Below, in pieces: positions 5,671 through 6,108 of a DNA stretch of 6,108 nt (position 1 is its first letter; every line of letters begins with the position of its first letter). The translations under genes and the position numbers were made by a program. Source of the DNA: an uncultured Clostridium sp. (GTDB lineage Bacteria > Bacillota > Clostridia > TANB77 > CAG-508); assembly GCA_950059165.1 (NCBI GenBank), contig CATLUC010000096.1, positions 1 through 6,108 of the forward strand, written 5' to 3'. The notes under the pieces were generated by a model. The model ran no database searches. It saw only the letters and a program-made list of their open reading frames with translations, and was not told the origin of the DNA.

Positions 5671-6108
5671 TTAGCTTTCTAGGCTTACTACTCTATGTAC
5701 TTTTAGTGTTTCTGGTACATTTATTACTCTTTGATTTTCAGATCCTCTCCAATGAATGCTAGGATTTCTCTTTTCTTCTTGGTATTGACCATCTACTAAT
5801 ACGTCTATGTATTTCATAACTTCTTTGTCTTGCAAGTTTTGTTCAAATTTGAAGCCTGACCATGCCCAAATTGTTTTATTAGGAAATCTTTCTTTAAACG
5901 CTTTTGCAAGTTTTGTTGTTCCTTCTATGTTTTTTGGGTGCATTGGTTCACCGCCCAAAATTGATAATCCTGCTATATGGTCTTTATCACATAAGTTTAA
6001 TACCTTTTCAATTGTTTCGTCTGTAAATTCTTCGCCTTTTGTAAAATCATGAGTTTCTGGATTGAAACAATTTGGGCAATTAAATGCACATCCCTGCATA
6101 AATATTGA
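5671..6108 (-). CDS. nrdG: Anaerobic ribonucleoside-triphosphate reductase activating protein NrdG (5' end outside window)
   Basis: Radical SAM activase that uses a 4Fe-4S cluster to place the glycyl radical on NrdD, the class III ribonucleotide reductase making dNTPs without oxygen. Visible are 145 residues; the N-terminus lies beyond the window and the Met at 6099 is internal. Numbered from that Met, the cluster motif is C4-x3-C8-x2-C11 (GCAFNCPNC), followed by LSILGGEP (45-52, SAM-binding GGE), TIWAWSGF (76-83), DVLVDGQY (99-106) and WRGSENQRVI (117-126). All of these are typical of NrdG, and the C-terminus ends at about the family's usual position. nrdD, if adjacent, would be upstream and outside the window. 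The stop TAA (5673-5671) overlaps the open frame of the next gene. Confidence 0.95.
   Translation of the reverse strand, partial: SIFMQGCAFNCPNCFNPETHDFTKGEEFTDETIEKVLNLCDKDHIAGLSILGGEPMHPKNIEGTTKLAKAFKERFPNKTIWAWSGFKFEQNLQDKEVMKYIDVLVDGQYQEEKRNPSIHWRGSENQRVINVPETLKVHRVVSLES

Noticed and set aside
5465..6052. Plus-strand open frames at 5465-5662 and 5807-6052
   Set aside because: Both are antisense to nrdG and the YD-repeat gene; their composition is that of complement noise.

Overview
The window looks like chromosome from a low-GC member of the Bacillota, most likely an anaerobic clostridial-type gut or environmental bacterium. It is very AT-rich, Arg codons are mostly AGA, ribosome binding sites are purine-rich (AGGGGG, GGAG, AAGGGG), and it carries the oxygen-sensitive activase of the anaerobic ribonucleotide reductase. 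All six genes lie on the minus strand, so transcription runs from high to low coordinates. I see no insertion sequence, phage gene, CRISPR array, tRNA or rRNA.

Read in the direction of transcription: (1) 6108-5671 is the C-terminal part of nrdG, whose start is off the window. (2) 5617-4883 is an unrecognised protein with three YD-type repeats. It probably starts upstream of its first ATG, at or near the nrdG stop. (3) 4853-4808 is a strong hairpin terminator closing this unit. (4) 4882-4405 is a gene-free region of about 480 bp. It holds a cluster of DnaA-box-like 9-mers, three copies of TTGTTACAA, two overlapping palindromes and a TATAAT promoter. (5) 4404-4072 is a small rhodanese-domain protein with a Cys-rich N-terminus. 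(6) 4025-2213 is lepA (elongation factor 4), complete except for one extra base that shifts the frame after residue 260. (7) 2195-2106 is a long imperfect RNA hairpin. (8) 2058-1309 is rlmB, a 23S rRNA 2'-O-methyltransferase. (9) 1283-1 is a single-pass membrane protein of unknown function that runs off the window.

The rhodanese, lepA, rlmB and membrane-protein genes are closely spaced (46, 153 and 25 nt gaps) and no clear terminator separates them, so they may be one transcript led by translation-related genes. The nrdG pair belongs to a separate upstream unit.

No complete new system is evident. The points most worth a second look are: the lepA frameshift, which falls at the only in-frame CGG codon in the window and directly after an AGGAG; the missing start codon of the gene after nrdG, where TAATA stands in place of a TAATG stop-start overlap; the structured element between lepA and rlmB; and the palindromes and DnaA-box-like sites in the gene-free region. 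Sequencing error remains a live explanation for the first two.
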